Shown here: positions 62,501 to 64,000 of the stretch, one piece after another
How positions within the stretch are numbered: position 1 is the first letter of the stretch
Layout of the letters: each line of letters opens with the position of its first letter
Assembly (NCBI GenBank): GCA_035771175.1
Contig: CM069589.1
Span: forward strand, 24,880,201 to 24,944,200
From: Paratinospora sagittata
Lineage: Eukaryota > Streptophyta > Magnoliopsida > Ranunculales > Menispermaceae
Reading direction: 5' to 3'
Length of the DNA stretch: 64,000 nt
Program-made: the position numbers and the translations under genes
Notes under the pieces: generated by a model
Seen by the model: only the letters and a program-made list of their open reading frames with translations
Told to the model about the DNA's origin: nothing
Databases searched by the model: none

Positions 62501-64000
62501 GTCTTACAGTTTAATGCGGACTCTGTTATGAGTTAATGAAAAGGCGTTGAAAATATTGTTTCTTCATCTTTGCAATGCATGTCCAATCTCTCAAATCAGA
62601 GTCAGGATGAAAACGATATGGCGCTTTGAATGTTTGCTACCCATTAGCCAATGTACTTATTAATCTAATCAGTAATCAAAATTAAAACAGCCGTAACCAT
62701 TTCTTTCGAGCTATGATTTGAGTTATTGAAAACGGATTTGAAATATTGTTTCTTCCTCTTTCAACGCATTTTCAATCACTCAAATCGGAGTCGGGAAAAA
62801 AATGTTACTGCTATTTGAATCTTTTTGACCCATCAATCAACTTACTTATCGAACAAATCGTTAAGAAAAGTTCAAATAGCTGTAAATTTTCATCCCGACT
62901 TTGATTTGAGTGATTCAAAAGGAATTGAAAATGTCTTTTCTTCTTATTTCTAACGCATGTTCGATCACACAATTCGAGTCGAAATGAAAAAGTTGTGGTT
63001 ATTTGAAAGTTTCACACCGATCATTAAAGTTACTTATCGATTGAATCGGTAAGAACAAGTCAAATAGTCTTAGAGTTTAATGCTGACTCTGTTATGAGTT
63101 AATGAAAAGGCGTTGAAAATATTGTTTCTTCGTCTTCGCAATGCATGTCCAATCTCTCAAATCAGAGTCAGGATGAAAACGTTATGGCTATTTGAATGTT
63201 TGCTACCCATTAGCCAACGTACTTATTAATCTAATCAGTAATCAAAATTCAAATAGCCGTAACCATTTCTTTCGAGCTATGATTTGAGTTATTTAAAAGG
63301 CGTTTGAAATATCGTTTGTTCCTCTTTCAACCCATTTTCAATCACTCAAATCGGAGTCAAGAATAAATTGTTACTGCTATTTGAATGTTTTTTACCGAAC
63401 AATCAAGTTACTTCTCACACAAATCAAGAAGAAAAGTTCAAATAGCCGTAACTTTTCATGTCGACTTTGATTTGAGTGATTCATAAGGAATTGAAAATGT
63501 CTTTTTTTCCTATTTCTAACGCATGCTCAATCACCCAATTGGAGTCGGAATCAAAAAGTTATGGTTATTTTAAAGTTTCACACCGATCATTAAACTTACT
63601 TATCGATTGAAACAGTGAGAAAAAGTCAAATTGTCTTACAGTTTAATGCGGACTCTGTTATGAGTTAATGAATAGGCGTTGAAAATATTGTTTCTTCATC
63701 TTTGCAATGCATGTCCAATCTCTCAAATCAGAGTCAGGATGAAAACGTTATGGCTATTTGAATGTTTGCTACCCATTAGCCAACGTACTTATTAATCTAA
63801 TGAGTAATCAAAATTAAAAAAGCCGTAACCATTTCTTTCGAGCTATGATTTGAGTTATTTAAAAGGCGTTTGAAATATCGTTTCTTCCGCTTTTAACCCA
63901 TTTTCAATCACTCAAATCGGAGTCAAGAATAAATTGTTACTGCTATTTAAATGTTTTTTACCGAACAATCAAGTTACTTCTCAAACAAATCAAGAAGAAA
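56500..64000 (+). repeat. More diverged right part of the array
   Basis: Monomers here carry many private changes (aaccgcgtttg, tcgagtggaaatg, aaccgaacaatcaagttac), and no chimeric C/A box is present. A long lag of 3430 bp links about 59.6-60.57 kb with about 63.0-64.0 kb, for example tctcaaacaaatcaag near 60541 and 63971. Allowing for the 43-bp duplication inside it, this is 18 monomers, a pure multiple of the trimer. The unit is cut by the window end. Confidence 0.6.
62142..62227 (+). repeat. 43-bp tandem duplication inside an A monomer
   Basis: 62142-62184 (starting tcttcctctttcaaccc) is repeated at 62185-62227 with one difference (acccat versus acacat). It lengthens this A monomer to about 232 bp and is not seen in any other monomer of the window. 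Confidence 0.9.

Larger units (their letters stand above)
23681..64000 (+). repeat. Right satellite array, same A-B-C family
   Basis: Some 213 head-to-tail monomers of the same three classes, all in the same orientation as the left array. Satellite resumes within a C monomer at ccaatcactcaaatcagag, and the next A starts at 23713. I see no gene or second mobile element in these 40 kb. Internal long-period structure is given in separate entries. The array continues past the window end. Confidence 0.97.

Noticed and set aside
23681..64000. A centromere call for the array
   Set aside because: Monomer size and higher-order structure would suit it, but no centromere-specific (CRM-type) element is visible and the sequence alone cannot show CENH3 binding. 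It is left as a finding to test.

Overview
The window is plant heterochromatin. It is a head-to-tail satellite DNA array interrupted by one long-terminal-repeat retrotransposon, and I see no host gene, tRNA, rRNA or CRISPR array. The plant assignment rests on the retroelement. It is a Ty3/gypsy chromovirus with a primer-binding site matching plant initiator-Met tRNA, a gag-PR-RT-RNaseH-IN order and a C-terminal chromodomain. The species cannot be told from the sequence.

Layout: 1-12120 is the left satellite array, 12121-23680 is the retroelement, and 23681-64000 is the right satellite array. The satellite is AT-rich and all monomers lie in one orientation. The basic monomer is about 189 bp. 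Three diverged classes (called A, B and C here) alternate as A-B-C to make a trimer of about 568 bp. Longer higher-order units are built on top: about 1.70 and 2.27 kb (9 and 12 monomers) on the left, 2274 bp and an exact 569-bp tandem copy near 24.5-28.8 kb, and a series of 3775, 3209 and about 2.65 kb between 32.4 and 56.5 kb. Each unit of that series consists of 6, 5 or 4 trimers plus one two-monomer step that carries a chimeric C/A monomer. The right end (57-64 kb) looks more diverged.

The retroelement has two nearly identical LTRs of 3211 and 3203 bp, unusually long and rich in internal tandem repeats, around a 4963-bp internal region. One gag-pol reading frame starts at 15622. It is broken by four lesions: an extra A in an A-run, a 25-bp tandem duplication, a nonsense codon and a one-base deletion. 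The copy therefore cannot make an intact polyprotein. The long LTRs, Met primer and chromodomain best fit the Tekay/Del group of chromoviruses.

The most unusual point is the right end. After the 3' LTR the sequence does not return to satellite. It continues through a second primer-binding site and 183 bp of leader, and then enters satellite at exactly the register where the left satellite stopped, with an 8-bp direct repeat at the two borders. I found no new protein-coding system. The interest lies in how the array evolved and how this element came to end where it does.
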